Positions 1 to 10,074 of a stretch of 64,000 nucleotides of DNA are shown in pieces. Where the stretch lies: contig JAGIBP010000004.1 in assembly GCA_017744285.1 (NCBI GenBank), positions 62,001 to 126,000 on the forward strand. The letters are read 5' to 3'. A program made the position numbers and the translations under genes. A model generated the notes under the pieces. It saw only the letters and a program-made list of their open reading frames with translations, was not told where the DNA came from and did no database searches. The first letter of the stretch is position 1; every line of letters starts with the position of its first letter. The DNA is from Variovorax sp. Its GTDB lineage: Bacteria > Pseudomonadota > Gammaproteobacteria > Burkholderiales > Burkholderiaceae_C.

Positions 1-938
1 ACGCCGAGGATCGACACCCAGATCACCGGCTTGCGGCCGATGCGGTCGCCGATGGGGCCGCCCGCCACGGTCCCCACGGCGGAGGCCAGCAGGAAGATGA
101 AGAGATGCAGCTGCGCGCCTTGCACCGAGACGCCGAAGCGCTCCATCAGGTAGAAGGTGTAGAAGCTGCTCAGGCCCGCCACGTAGAAGTACTTCGAGAA
201 GATCAGCACCAGCAGCACCCCGATGGCGCCGAGCACCGCCTGGCGCGAGTAGGGAGATGCCGCGGCCGGCGCCCGCCTGCCGCCCACGGCGACGTGATGC
301 GTGGCATACCAGCGGCTCACCTGCACCAGCAGGCCGATGCCCAGCAGCGCCGCGAGGCCGAACCAGGCCACGCTGTGCTGGCCGAAGGGCACGATGACCG
401 CGGCCGCGAGCAGCGGGCCGATGGCCGTGCCCAGGTTGCCGCCGACCTGGAACACCGACTGCGCAAAGCCATGCTGGCCGCCGGAAGCCAGCCGCGCGAT
501 GCGCGACGACTCCGGGTGGAAGATCGCGGAGCCGAGGCCGATGAAAGCCGCGGCCAGCAGCACGACGCCGAAGCTCGGCGCCGCCGCGAGCAGGAGCAGG
601 CCCACGAGAGTGGAGAACATGCCGAAGGGCAGCGAGTAGGGCTGCGGCCTGCGGTCGGTGAACAGGCCGATGAGCGGCTGCAGCAGCGAGGCCGTGAGCT
701 GGTAGGTCAGCGTGATCAGCCCGATCTGCGCGAACGAGAGCGAGAACTCCCCCTTCAGGATCGGGTACATGGCCAGGATCAGCGACTGCATCATGTCGTT
801 GACCATGTGCGAACTGCTGATGGCGCCCAGGATGCCGAAGGCAGGCTTGAGCTTCTGATGAGGGGCGGCGGCTGGACGGGCGGCGGCGTCGATGGACGCA
901 CCGCTCGCGTCCACCGCGGTGGCGGCGGAAGTCGACAT
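1..938 (-). CDS. MFS transporter, Fsr (fosmidomycin resistance)-like; 3' end truncated by window edge
   Basis: Reverse-strand translation from ATG at 938: MSTSAATAVDASG...HQKLKPAFGILGAISSSHMVNDMMQSLILAMYPILKGEFSLSFAQIGLITLTYQLTASLLQPLIG... hydrophobic MFS pattern; not listed as its own ORF in the track because it runs off the window. Confidence 0.8.
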   Translation of the reverse strand, partial: MSTSAATAVDASGASIDAAARPAAAPHQKLKPAFGILGAISSSHMVNDMMQSLILAMYPILKGEFSLSFAQIGLITLTYQLTASLLQPLIGLFTDRRPQPYSLPFGMFSTLVGLLLLAAAPSFGVVLLAAAFIGLGSAIFHPESSRIARLASGGQHGFAQSVFQVGGNLGTAIGPLLAAAVIVPFGQHSVAWFGLAALLGIGLLVQVSRWYATHHVAVGGRRAPAAASPYSRQAVLGAIGVLLVLIFSKYFYVAGLSSFYTFYLMERFGVSVQGAQLHLFIFLLASAVGTVAGGPIGDRIGRKPVIWVSILG

Positions 939-1090
939 GGGTGGCTTTCAGTCCCGGAAAAAGACGGCGCTCCGCTCCTGGTGCGAAAGGCGCTCACGGG
1001 CCGGCGGGACGTCTCCGGCATGCCAGAATTATCTGGACCGAGGCTGCGCCTGTCGCGCGCCAATCCACCACCAACCTTTGCGAAAGCGAC

Positions 1091-1885
1091 ATGCAGGGCA
1101 CGCACCAGCCGCCGCCGATGCGCGAGGCGCTCCGGGAGATCGACGCGGCGCGCTCGCCGGTCACCGGGCGCGCCACCGACTACCCGGCGGGCTGGCACAT
1201 CGAGCCGCATGCGCATGCCAAGCACCAGCTGATCTATGCCGTGCGCGGCGTGATGGCCGTCGAGGCCGAGGCCGGCCGCTGGGTCGTGCCGCCCACCCGC
1301 GCCATCTGGATGCGCGCCGGCATGACCCACGAGATCCGCTGCATCGGCGAAGTGCACATGCGCAGCCTGCTGGTGTCGCCCGATCGGGCGCCCCGGCTGC
1401 TGGGCGACACGCAGGCCGTGGGCATCTCGCCCTTGCTGCGCGAGCTGATCCGCAGCGCCATGCAGGTGCGGCATCCTTATGCGCACAACAGCCGCGACGG
1501 GCGCGTGATGCGCCTGATCCTCGACGAGTTGCGCGCGCTGCCCGTGCTGCCGCTGCACCTGCAGATGCCGTCCGACGCGCGGCTGCGGCGCATCTGCGAG
1601 ACGCTGCAGCAGCAACCCGGCGATGCGTCGACCGCGACCGACTGGGCGCGCAGGCTCGGCGTGGACGTCAAGACCATCCAGCGCCTGTTCCTGAAAGACA
1701 CGGGCCTGACCTTCGGCCAATGGCGCCAGCAGTCCCGCCTGCTGCGCGCGCTCGAACTGCTGGCGACGGGCGAGAAGATCATCGACGTCGCGCTCGCGCT
1801 GGGCTACGACAGCCCGAGCGCCTTCTCGACCATGTTCAGAAGGCAGTTCGGCCAGACGCCCAGCCAGTTCTTCGCCGGGAGTTGA
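1091..1885 (+). CDS. AraC-family transcriptional regulator with N-terminal cupin
   Basis: MQGTHQPPPMREALREIDAARSPV...; C-terminal HTH WARRLGVDVKTIQRLFLKDTGLTFGQWRQQSRLLRALELLATGEKIIDVALALGYDSPSAFSTMFRRQFGQTPSQF; divergent from MFS gene. Confidence 0.88.
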   Translation: MQGTHQPPPMREALREIDAARSPVTGRATDYPAGWHIEPHAHAKHQLIYAVRGVMAVEAEAGRWVVPPTRAIWMRAGMTHEIRCIGEVHMRSLLVSPDRAPRLLGDTQAVGISPLLRELIRSAMQVRHPYAHNSRDGRVMRLILDELRALPVLPLHLQMPSDARLRRICETLQQQPGDASTATDWARRLGVDVKTIQRLFLKDTGLTFGQWRQQSRLLRALELLATGEKIIDVALALGYDSPSAFSTMFRRQFGQTPSQFFAGS

Positions 1886-2040
1886 GCCGCGCCGCGCGGC
1901 ATCGGGTTAGTCCTAGGACGCTGGTCCCATCGGTCGCTGCGCTCTGGCTCTACCTTCGCGCACGCCGCCGCGGGGACACTGCCGGGCAGGGCGAGTGTCG
2001 AATCCGGCTTGGTTGCGCCCGCGTTCACGAAGGAAACATC

Positions 2041-3081
2041 ATGAAGCTCCAACTCTCCCGCCGCGAGTTCCACCTGGCGGCCGGCAACATGCTGATCGCG
2101 TCGGCCGGTGCCGGCTCGCTGTTCGCGTCCACCCAGGCGCTGGCCCAGCAGAAGACGGTGCGCCTGGGCACCTTCGGCGGCATCGACGCGCAGAACTACC
2201 TGCGCGCCAAGGACCGCGTGGCGAGCACCTTCGGTCCCGGCGTGCAGGGCGAGTTCGTGACCGTGCGCGCCGGCTCCGAGGTGATCTCGGCGATGGCCGG
2301 CGGCAGCCTCGACATGTGCAACGTCGGCTCCAGCCCGATGGTGGTCGGCATGGCCAACGGCCTCAAGGCGTCGATGGTGTACGTCTACAAGAACATCATC
2401 GACAGCGAGTGCCTGGTGGTGCAGGGCAACTCCGGCATCACCAGCATCGCGGGCCTCAAGGGCAAGAAGGTCGGGCTGCCCTTCAACACGTCCGTGCACT
2501 TCGCGGCCGTGGCCGCGATGAAGACCGCCGGCCTCGGCCCGGCCGACGTGCAGCTGCTGAACATGCGCGCCGACCAGATCGCCTCGGCGTGGCAGCGCCG
2601 CGAGATCGACGCCAGCTACATCTGGGTGCCGGTGCTGCCCAAGCTCACCGAGGACGGCGGCAAGATCATCTTCAAGACCGGCGATCTCAATGCGCACGAC
2701 ATCCTGGTGTTCGACGCGCTGCTGGTGCGCGACGAGTTCAAGCAGAAGAACCCCGACCTGGTGCTGGCCTTCCTCAAGGACTACGAGACCATCGCGGCCA
2801 GCTTCAAGTCCGACCCCAAGGACGTGGTGGCCACGATGACCAAGTTCCTCGGCGTGGACGAGGCCGCCGTGATGCGCTCGCTCAACACCTTCTACCCGGT
2901 GCCGGCCAAGGAGCAGGCCAGCGAGCGCTGGTTCGGCAAGCCCGGCGGCAAGGAGAGCGGGGTCGTGAAGACGCTGAAGTCGCAGGCCCAGTTCCTCTAC
3001 GAGAGCCAGCAGATCGTGGCCATGCCCAAGGACGTCGGCGCCTTCGTCGACGGCTCGTTCGTCGCCAAGCTCGCCGCCTGA
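2041..3081 (+). CDS. ABC transporter substrate-binding protein, NMT1/TauA-like
   Basis: MKLQLSRREFHLAAGNMLIASAGAGSLFASTQALAQQKTVRLGTFGG..., signal peptide, periplasmic SBP pattern; followed by ATPase and permease. Confidence 0.85.
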   Translation: MKLQLSRREFHLAAGNMLIASAGAGSLFASTQALAQQKTVRLGTFGGIDAQNYLRAKDRVASTFGPGVQGEFVTVRAGSEVISAMAGGSLDMCNVGSSPMVVGMANGLKASMVYVYKNIIDSECLVVQGNSGITSIAGLKGKKVGLPFNTSVHFAAVAAMKTAGLGPADVQLLNMRADQIASAWQRREIDASYIWVPVLPKLTEDGGKIIFKTGDLNAHDILVFDALLVRDEFKQKNPDLVLAFLKDYETIAASFKSDPKDVVATMTKFLGVDEAAVMRSLNTFYPVPAKEQASERWFGKPGGKESGVVKTLKSQAQFLYESQQIVAMPKDVGAFVDGSFVAKLAA

Positions 3082-3084
3082 CCG

Positions 3085-3882
<798 letters not shown>

Positions 3883-3937
3883 GCCGCCGGGCCGCCCCGA
3901 GGCGAATGCCGAAGCGCTGCTGCGCGGAGGCCACTCC

Positions 3938-4717
3938 ATGAGCCGCCGCCTCTGGATCAACCTCGCGTCGTTCACCGGCTTGCTGATCGTGTGGGCGTTG
4001 CTCACCACCGATGCGTTCGGTGCGCCGCTGGTGGCGCCGCTCTTCCTGCCGTCGCCCGCGGCGGTGGTGAAGACCTTCATGCAGCTCGCAAGCAGCGGCT
4101 ACCAGGGCAAGAGCCTGCTGGCGCACCTGGCGATCAGCCTGCAGCGCTTCTTCCTCGGCTTCGGCATCACCGTGCTGCTGGCGGTGCCGATCGGGCTGTG
4201 GATGGGCATGAACGAGACCGTGAAGGCGGTTCTGGACCCGCCCATCGAGATCAGCCGGCCCATGCCCAAGCTCGCGCTGCTGCCGCTCCTGATCATCTGG
4301 TTCGGCATCGGCGAGGTCGCGAAGGTGGTGATCATCGTGCTCGCGCTGTTCCCGGTGATCTCGATCAGCGCCATGCAGGCGGTGCGCAGCGTCGGGCGGC
4401 GAAAGATCCTCGCGGCGATGGCGCTCGGCGCCTCGCGCGGCATGATCTTCCGCCGCGTCATCTTCCCCGCGAGCCTGCCGGGCATCTTCACCAGCATTCG
4501 CGTGAGCATCGGCATCGGCGTGACGATGCTGGTGGGGGCCGAGATGGTCGCCACCAACAGCGGCATCGCATGGATGGCGCTGTCCGCCGCGGATTTCATG
4601 CTGACCAGCGTGGTGCTGGTCGGTGCCCTCATCATGGCTGCCGTCGGCTACGTGCTGGACCTGGCGGCCCGCGCCCTGGAGGACCGCATCGTCCACTGGG
4701 GCGGCAAGGAAGGTTGA
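3938..4717 (+). CDS. ABC transporter permease (nitrate/sulfonate/taurine type)
   Basis: Hydrophobic TM segments, EAA-like loop ALGASRGMIFRRVIFPASLPGIFTSIRVSIGIGVTMLVGAEMVA. Confidence 0.9.
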   Translation: MSRRLWINLASFTGLLIVWALLTTDAFGAPLVAPLFLPSPAAVVKTFMQLASSGYQGKSLLAHLAISLQRFFLGFGITVLLAVPIGLWMGMNETVKAVLDPPIEISRPMPKLALLPLLIIWFGIGEVAKVVIIVLALFPVISISAMQAVRSVGRRKILAAMALGASRGMIFRRVIFPASLPGIFTSIRVSIGIGVTMLVGAEMVATNSGIAWMALSAADFMLTSVVLVGALIMAAVGYVLDLAARALEDRIVHWGGKEG

Positions 4718-4721
4718 CCCC

Positions 4722-5954
4722 ATGATCACGCTCCCCAAGGAAGGCACGGCCTGGCCCGAACTGCGCGAGCGCCTGCGCGAGGCGGGCCGGCGCGACATCG
4801 ACTGGCGCGGCGGGCGCCTGCCCATGTTCATCCACTATGCCGGCGACGACGTGCTGGAGGTGGCCAAGCAGGCCTACCTCATGTACTTCTCCGAGAACGG
4901 CCTGGGCCTGCGCGTCTTCGACAGCCTGCGGCGCTTCGAGACCGAGGTCGTCTCCATGGGCCTGGGCCTGATGCATGGCACGGCCGACGCGCGCGGCACC
5001 ATGACCACCGGCGGCACCGAAAGCATCTTCCTGGCCGTGAAGGCCGCGCGCGATGCCTTTCGCAAGAAGCGGCCGGATTGCGCCGAGCCCGTGCTGGTGC
5101 TGCCGCGCAGTGCGCACCCGGCCTTCGACAAGGCCGCGCACTTCATGAGCCTGCGCACGGTGCGCGTGCCGCTGCGCGCCGACTACACGGCCGACCCCGA
5201 GGCCATGGCCGCGGCGATCACGCCGGACACGATGATGATGGTGGGCTCGGTGCCTGCCTATCCGCATGGCGTGATCGACCCGATCGCCGAGCTGGGCGCC
5301 AAGGCGCTGGCGCACGACGTCTGGCTGCATGTGGACGCCTGCGTCGGCGGCTACCTGGCGCCCTTCGTCGCGCAGCTCGGCGAGCCGCTGCCCGCGTGGG
5401 ACTTCGCGGTGCCCGGCGTGCGCTCGATCTCGGCCGACCTGCACAAGTACGGCTACGCGGCCAAGGGCGCGTCCACCGTGTTCTTCCGCGACGCCGAGTC
5501 TTTCGCGGGCACCGGCTGGCACTTCGACAACTGGCCGCGCGGCGCGTACTTCACGAACACGCTGGTGGGCACCCGTGCCGGCGGTGCGATCGCCGCCGCC
5601 TGGGCGGTGATGAACTACCTCGGCGAGGAGGGCTACCGGCGCGTCGCGCAGCGCGTGATCCACACGCGCCAGGTGCTGCAGGAGGGCGTGGCCGAACTCG
5701 GCCTGAAGACCTTCGGCGACCCCCGCCTGTCGATCCTCGCCTTTGGATCGCCGCAGCGCGACATCGCGGCGCTGGGCAAGGGCCTGAGCGAGCGCGGCTG
5801 GGTGGTCGGCTACGTGACGGAGCCGCCCGGCATCCACCACATGCTCAATCTCACGCACGAGCCGGTGGCCGAGCGCTATCTCTCGGATGTTGCCGACGTG
5901 CTGCGCGAGCTGCCGGTCCGCGGTGGCGGAGGCGCGGTCGACGCACGCTATTGA
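4722..5954 (+). CDS. PLP-dependent decarboxylase/lyase, sphingosine-1-phosphate lyase-like (group II decarboxylase fold)
   Basis: Schiff-base lysine motif RSISADLHKYGYAAKGASTVFFR; HVDACVGGYLAPF; TTGGTESIFLAVKAARD; ATG 4722 just after permease stop. Confidence 0.8.
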   Translation: MITLPKEGTAWPELRERLREAGRRDIDWRGGRLPMFIHYAGDDVLEVAKQAYLMYFSENGLGLRVFDSLRRFETEVVSMGLGLMHGTADARGTMTTGGTESIFLAVKAARDAFRKKRPDCAEPVLVLPRSAHPAFDKAAHFMSLRTVRVPLRADYTADPEAMAAAITPDTMMMVGSVPAYPHGVIDPIAELGAKALAHDVWLHVDACVGGYLAPFVAQLGEPLPAWDFAVPGVRSISADLHKYGYAAKGASTVFFRDAESFAGTGWHFDNWPRGAYFTNTLVGTRAGGAIAAAWAVMNYLGEEGYRRVAQRVIHTRQVLQEGVAELGLKTFGDPRLSILAFGSPQRDIAALGKGLSERGWVVGYVTEPPGIHHMLNLTHEPVAERYLSDVADVLRELPVRGGGGAVDARY

Positions 5955-6141
5955 ACGGACCCCGATCGATCGTTGAAGTCGTAGCGTGAACTGGCTGCGC
6001 GAGAGCTTCGCGGATGGCTTCGATTTGCCTCCGCGAGCAGCCCGCTAGTCCTATCCCGTAGATTCGTCCGCCGAGCCCTGGAAAGCCGATGCCGCCTGAC
6101 ACCAGCTGCTATGCTCGCGCCGCTTTTGGCAGTTCAGGAAG

Positions 6142-7554
6142 TTGTTCATGCTGGTGAATCGTGCGGCCAGGTTGTTGCTGGCCATCGCAGGTGCTTGGTC
6201 GATTGCAAGTTGCGGAGGCTCGGGCGACGTCGCACCGTACGGTGCCAGTTCCCCGGTCATTCCGGGCAGTCCTCCTCCCGTCGTCGCGCCGGGCAGTCCG
6301 CCTCCCGTGGTCGCTCCGGCAAAGACCGTCGTCCAGGTCACGCTGACCGGCGTGGCCGGGTCGGGGCTGGTGCTGGAGAACAATGGCGGCGATGCGCTGG
6401 CCGTGCCGGGCGACGGTACCTACGCATTCCCGACCTCCCTGCCTGAAGGCTCGGCCTATTCGGTGAGCATCCGGGCGCAGCCTTCGCGTCCTGACCAGTT
6501 GTGCACCGTTTCGGGGGGCAGCGGAGTCGCAAGCGGCGCTACCGTCACCGTGGCACTCGCCTGCACGACCCTGCCGCGGTTTGCGTTCGTCACGAGCGTG
6601 TCGGCAACGAGAGTCTTCAGCGTGGACGACACCACCGGTGCATTGACGGGCACGGCGAACTCGATTCCCTATGGCGGCATCGTCGCGCCCTCGCTTTCGC
6701 CTGACAAGAATCTGCTGCTCGTCGCCGGCGTGATCGGCAACGATGTTCGCGGTTTCTTCGTCAATCGGTCCACCGGTGCGCTGACCGAAGTGCCTGGTTC
6801 CCCCTTCCCGACCGGCGGCTTGCAACCCCAAGGGACGGCGTTCTCGCCCGATGGCCGGTTCTTCTGGGCAGCGAACAGGGCAAGCAACACCGTCACCACC
6901 TTCGCGGTGAATTCGACCAGTGGGGCGCTGACTGCCGTGGGATCGCCGACGGCCACGGGCAACTACCCCCTGGCTGTCGCGCCCAGCCCGGACGGCAAGT
7001 TCCTGTACGTTGCAAACTACCTCGGCAACAGCGTGTCCGCCTACTCGGTCGACGCCGTCACCGGCGCGCTCACTGCGCGATTTGAACTACCGGTCGGCAG
7101 CCCTGTTCGCTGGATCGTGATCGATCCCACGAACAAGTTCTTGTACGTGTCATGGGGAACCAATGCATTGAAAGGCTATGCCATCGATAGCACCTCCGGC
7201 GCATTGACCAGCGTTCCAGGGGCTCCGTTCATTGCGGGCAGCACCGCGCAGAACATGGACATCGATCCGTCGGGCAAGTGGCTCTACGTGACGAACGAGA
7301 TGGATGCGACCGTGTCGGCCTTTTCCATCAACAGCGCATCCGGCGACCTGGCAGCGACGGGGGCACCCCTGGGCACGGGCGGTTTGCCCGAAGGCGTGAA
7401 GGTGCATCCGAACGGCAAGTTCGTCTATGTCGCCAGCCAGAGTACGAACGCCATCTCGATCGCGAGCGTCAACCCGGCGACCGGCGCACTGACGGCAGCG
7501 ACGACGGCGCCGATGGGCGGGACGCCGATCGACCTTGCCATCATGCCCGACTAG
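6142..7554 (+). CDS. Lipoprotein with seven-bladed lactonase-type (YVTN/6-phosphogluconolactonase-like) beta-propeller
   Basis: Signal + lipobox ...AWSIASCGGSG; seven [ST]xGxL[TA] repeats (TTGALTGTA, STGALTEVPG, TSGALTAVG, VTGALTARF, TSGALTSVPG, ASGDLAATG, ATGALTAAT); alternative start 6148. Confidence 0.8.
   Translation: MFMLVNRAARLLLAIAGAWSIASCGGSGDVAPYGASSPVIPGSPPPVVAPGSPPPVVAPAKTVVQVTLTGVAGSGLVLENNGGDALAVPGDGTYAFPTSLPEGSAYSVSIRAQPSRPDQLCTVSGGSGVASGATVTVALACTTLPRFAFVTSVSATRVFSVDDTTGALTGTANSIPYGGIVAPSLSPDKNLLLVAGVIGNDVRGFFVNRSTGALTEVPGSPFPTGGLQPQGTAFSPDGRFFWAANRASNTVTTFAVNSTSGALTAVGSPTATGNYPLAVAPSPDGKFLYVANYLGNSVSAYSVDAVTGALTARFELPVGSPVRWIVIDPTNKFLYVSWGTNALKGYAIDSTSGALTSVPGAPFIAGSTAQNMDIDPSGKWLYVTNEMDATVSAFSINSASGDLAATGAPLGTGGLPEGVKVHPNGKFVYVASQSTNAISIASVNPATGALTAATTAPMGGTPIDLAIMPD
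6262..6315 (+). repeat. Tandem 27-bp direct repeat (x2) encoding PGSPPPVVA PGSPPPVVA linker
   Basis: ccgggcagtcctcctcccgtcgtcgcg / ccgggcagtccgcctcccgtggtcgct. Confidence 0.8.
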
Positions 7555-7655
7555 CCTGCGCGCAGCACCAGCGCCGCTGGCAAAGAGCGCGATCTGGCCA
7601 TGGCGACGAGTTCAGCGCGGCCGGCCTCGGTGAGCTCGATCGTGCGGGAGCGGCA
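7551..7655 (-). pseudogene. Possible C-terminal remnant of a MarR/PadR-like regulator
   Basis: Reverse frame after the TauE/SafE stop reads SRTIELTEAGRAELVAMARSRSLPAALVLRAG*, resembling the ELTEAGRAEL wing/helix of winged-HTH regulators. Confidence 0.3.
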
Positions 7656-7657
7656 CG

Positions 7658-8449
7658 CTAGGCCAGAGCCCGCAGCAGCATTGCGCCGCCCGTGCAGGCC
7701 AGCAGCGCATAGATCGCCCGCTGAAGCGTCCGTGCCGGCAGGCGGCACGCGATCTGGTGGCCGACGCGGGTGCCTGCGAAAGCGACCATCGCCAGCGGCA
7801 GCAGCGCGGACCAGATGACCGCCTGTGCCAACTGCCCGCTGAACGCCATGCCGAGCAACGCCGACGTCGTGGCCGCGGCAAGGCAGGCGGGCACGCTGGC
7901 GCGCAGCACCGCAGGGTCCGGCTGGCGGCGGCCGAGCCAGGCGACGATCAGGGGGCCGGCGGTGCCGAAGACGGATTCGACGGCGCCCGCCGCGAAGCCG
8001 AACACAGGCGCCCCGCGGCCGGTGCGTGCGCGCGGCACGGTCTTGCCGGTCCATCCGCGCACCGCTACCACCAGCACGTAGAGGCCCAGCAGGGCCAGGG
8101 CCCATCCGTGCATCATCCAGCGCGCCAGCAGCGTGCCGGCGACCGTTCCTGCGATGAGGCCGGGGAGCAGCGCGCGCAGCTCCGCCCAGGCGACGCGTTC
8201 GAGGTTCAGGCGCGCGAGGAGGAGGGCGGAAGGCACGTCCAGCAGCAGCACCAGCGGCACCACGGTGGTGAGTGGCCATTGCAGGGCGAGCAGGGGAACG
8301 ATGGTGAGCGCGGAGCCGAAGCCGCTCACGCCCAGCACGACGTAGCCCGTGAACACCACGGCGATCGAGTAGGCGACGACGCCCGGCGGCAGCGCGCCCA
8401 GCGTGACCCATGCCGCATCGACCAGGCCGGTGTGAAAAGCATGCGCCAT
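7658..8449 (-). CDS. TauE/SafE-family sulfite/sulfonate exporter-like membrane protein
   Basis: MAHAFHTGLVDAAWVTLGALPPGVVAYSIAVVFTGYVVLGVSGFGSALTIVPLLALQWPLTTVVPLVLLLDVPSALL... 8 TM-like segments. Confidence 0.85.
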   Translation of the reverse strand: MAHAFHTGLVDAAWVTLGALPPGVVAYSIAVVFTGYVVLGVSGFGSALTIVPLLALQWPLTTVVPLVLLLDVPSALLLARLNLERVAWAELRALLPGLIAGTVAGTLLARWMMHGWALALLGLYVLVVAVRGWTGKTVPRARTGRGAPVFGFAAGAVESVFGTAGPLIVAWLGRRQPDPAVLRASVPACLAAATTSALLGMAFSGQLAQAVIWSALLPLAMVAFAGTRVGHQIACRLPARTLQRAIYALLACTGGAMLLRALA

Positions 8450-8541
8450 GCGGCCAGCTTAGGTGCAAAGGTGCGCGCACGATAGAGCCAGAGCCCGCGA
8501 CCGAGCGGGCCAGCCGCGAACCCGATCCGTACACTCTCGCC

Positions 8542-10038
8542 ATGCCCGATCAGTTCTGGATCCACCTGTTCGCATTGCCTCGGGACTCGACACTGCCGCT
8601 GCAGGTGCAACTGCGCTCGGTCGTGCTGAACGCGATCCACGAGGAGCGCCTGCTGCCCGGCGCCGCGCTGCCCTCGTCGCGCGATCTGGCGAAGCTGCTG
8701 GGCCTGAGCCGCAACACCGTCTCGGCGGCGTACGAGCAGCTGGTGGACTCGGGGTATCTGGCCGCGCGGCCGCGCGCGGGGGTGTTCGTGGCCGACGCGC
8801 CGCCCGCACAGCCGGGGCAGCCCGTGAACCTCGACGTCGGCGGCGGCCATCGTCCGCCGCATTGGTCGCGCCGCATGCTGCGCAAGCTCGCGGACCGGCC
8901 GACGCTCTCCAAGCCCGAGGACTGGCGCGGCTATCCCTATCCCTTCGTCTATGGGCACTACGACCCGCAGCAATTCCCGGTCGAGGACTTCCGTGAATGC
9001 TGCGTGCGCAGCCTCGCGCGCTCGCAGCTGCCGGACTGGACGCCGGACTTCGAGCAGGAGGATGTCCCCGCGCTCGTCGAGCAGATCCGCACGCGCCTCT
9101 TGCCCAAGCGCGGCGTGCATGCGCAGAAGAACGAGATCCTCGTGACCGTGGGCGCGCAGCAGTGCTTCCACCTGCTGGCCGAGCTGCTGCTCGAGGAGAA
9201 CACCCGCCTGGGCTTCGAGGAGCCGGGCTATCCCCATGCGCGCAACACGTTCTCCCTGCGCGAGCCGCGCTTCCTGCGCGTGCCGGTCGATGGCGATGGC
9301 GTTCGCATGGATCGGCTGCCGCCGCTGGACTATCTCTTCGTGACGCCGTCGCACCAGAGTCCCACCACCGCCACCCTGTCGCTGGAGCGGCGCAGACGCC
9401 TGCTGGAGCGGGCCGAGCAGGACGACTTCGTGCTGATCGAGGACGACTACGAAGCCGAGAACATCTACACCGGCGAGGTGATGCCCGCGCTCAAGAGCGT
9501 GGACCGCGCCGGGCGCGTGATCTACGTCGGCTCGCTTTCCAAGAGCCTGTCGCCGGCGGTGCGGCTCGGCTACATCGTCGCGCCCAGCCAGGTCATCACC
9601 GAGCTGCGCGCGTTGCGGCACGCGATGGTGCGGCACCCGAGCGCGTTTCTCCAGCACGCCTATGCGCTCTTCATCTCGCTGGGCCACCACGAGGCGCATG
9701 CGCGGCGCGTGAACCTCGTGATGGCCGAGCGCATGCAGCGCTGCGCACAGGCGCTGCGGAAACACCTGCCTGCGTTTCGCTTCGAGCTGCCGGGCGGCGG
9801 CGCGTCGATCTGGGTGGAGGGGCCGTCCTGGCTGGACTGCAACCAGCTCGCCGCGGCGGCGCGGCGCCACGGCGTGCTGATCGAGCCGGGCGACGTGTTC
9901 TTCGCCGAGCCGCCGTTTCCCTGCCCTTACTTCCGGCTGCGGCTGTCGTCGATCACCGCCGAGCAGATCGGCGCGGGCCTCCAGGCGCTGGCCCGCGCCG
10001 TGGACGAACTCGTCGCAGGGCGGAAGCGGCCGGCCTGA
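8542..10038 (+). CDS. MocR/PdxR-type GntR-family regulator fused to PLP-aminotransferase domain
   Basis: N-term wHTH LPLQVQLRSVVLNAIHEERLLPGAALPSSRDLAKLLGLSRNTVSAAYEQLVDSGYLAARPRAGVFV; C-term aminotransferase VGSLSKSLSPAVRLGYIVAP. Confidence 0.92.
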   Translation: MPDQFWIHLFALPRDSTLPLQVQLRSVVLNAIHEERLLPGAALPSSRDLAKLLGLSRNTVSAAYEQLVDSGYLAARPRAGVFVADAPPAQPGQPVNLDVGGGHRPPHWSRRMLRKLADRPTLSKPEDWRGYPYPFVYGHYDPQQFPVEDFRECCVRSLARSQLPDWTPDFEQEDVPALVEQIRTRLLPKRGVHAQKNEILVTVGAQQCFHLLAELLLEENTRLGFEEPGYPHARNTFSLREPRFLRVPVDGDGVRMDRLPPLDYLFVTPSHQSPTTATLSLERRRRLLERAEQDDFVLIEDDYEAENIYTGEVMPALKSVDRAGRVIYVGSLSKSLSPAVRLGYIVAPSQVITELRALRHAMVRHPSAFLQHAYALFISLGHHEAHARRVNLVMAERMQRCAQALRKHLPAFRFELPGGGASIWVEGPSWLDCNQLAAAARRHGVLIEPGDVFFAEPPFPCPYFRLRLSSITAEQIGAGLQALARAVDELVAGRKRPA

Positions 10039-10074
10039 AGCGCGCTCCGCGCCGTGCGAGCCCGGCGGGCCTGC

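Noticed and set aside
1910-1919. gtcctaggac palindrome upstream of the first ABC operon, with a similar tagtcctat near 6049
   Set aside because: 10-bp palindrome too short to distinguish from chance; second copy is imperfect
892-3081. 729-aa plus-strand ORF
   Set aside because: The N-terminal part is out of frame with the AraC gene and carries no motif; the real CDS is the internal ATG at 2041 with a clear signal peptide
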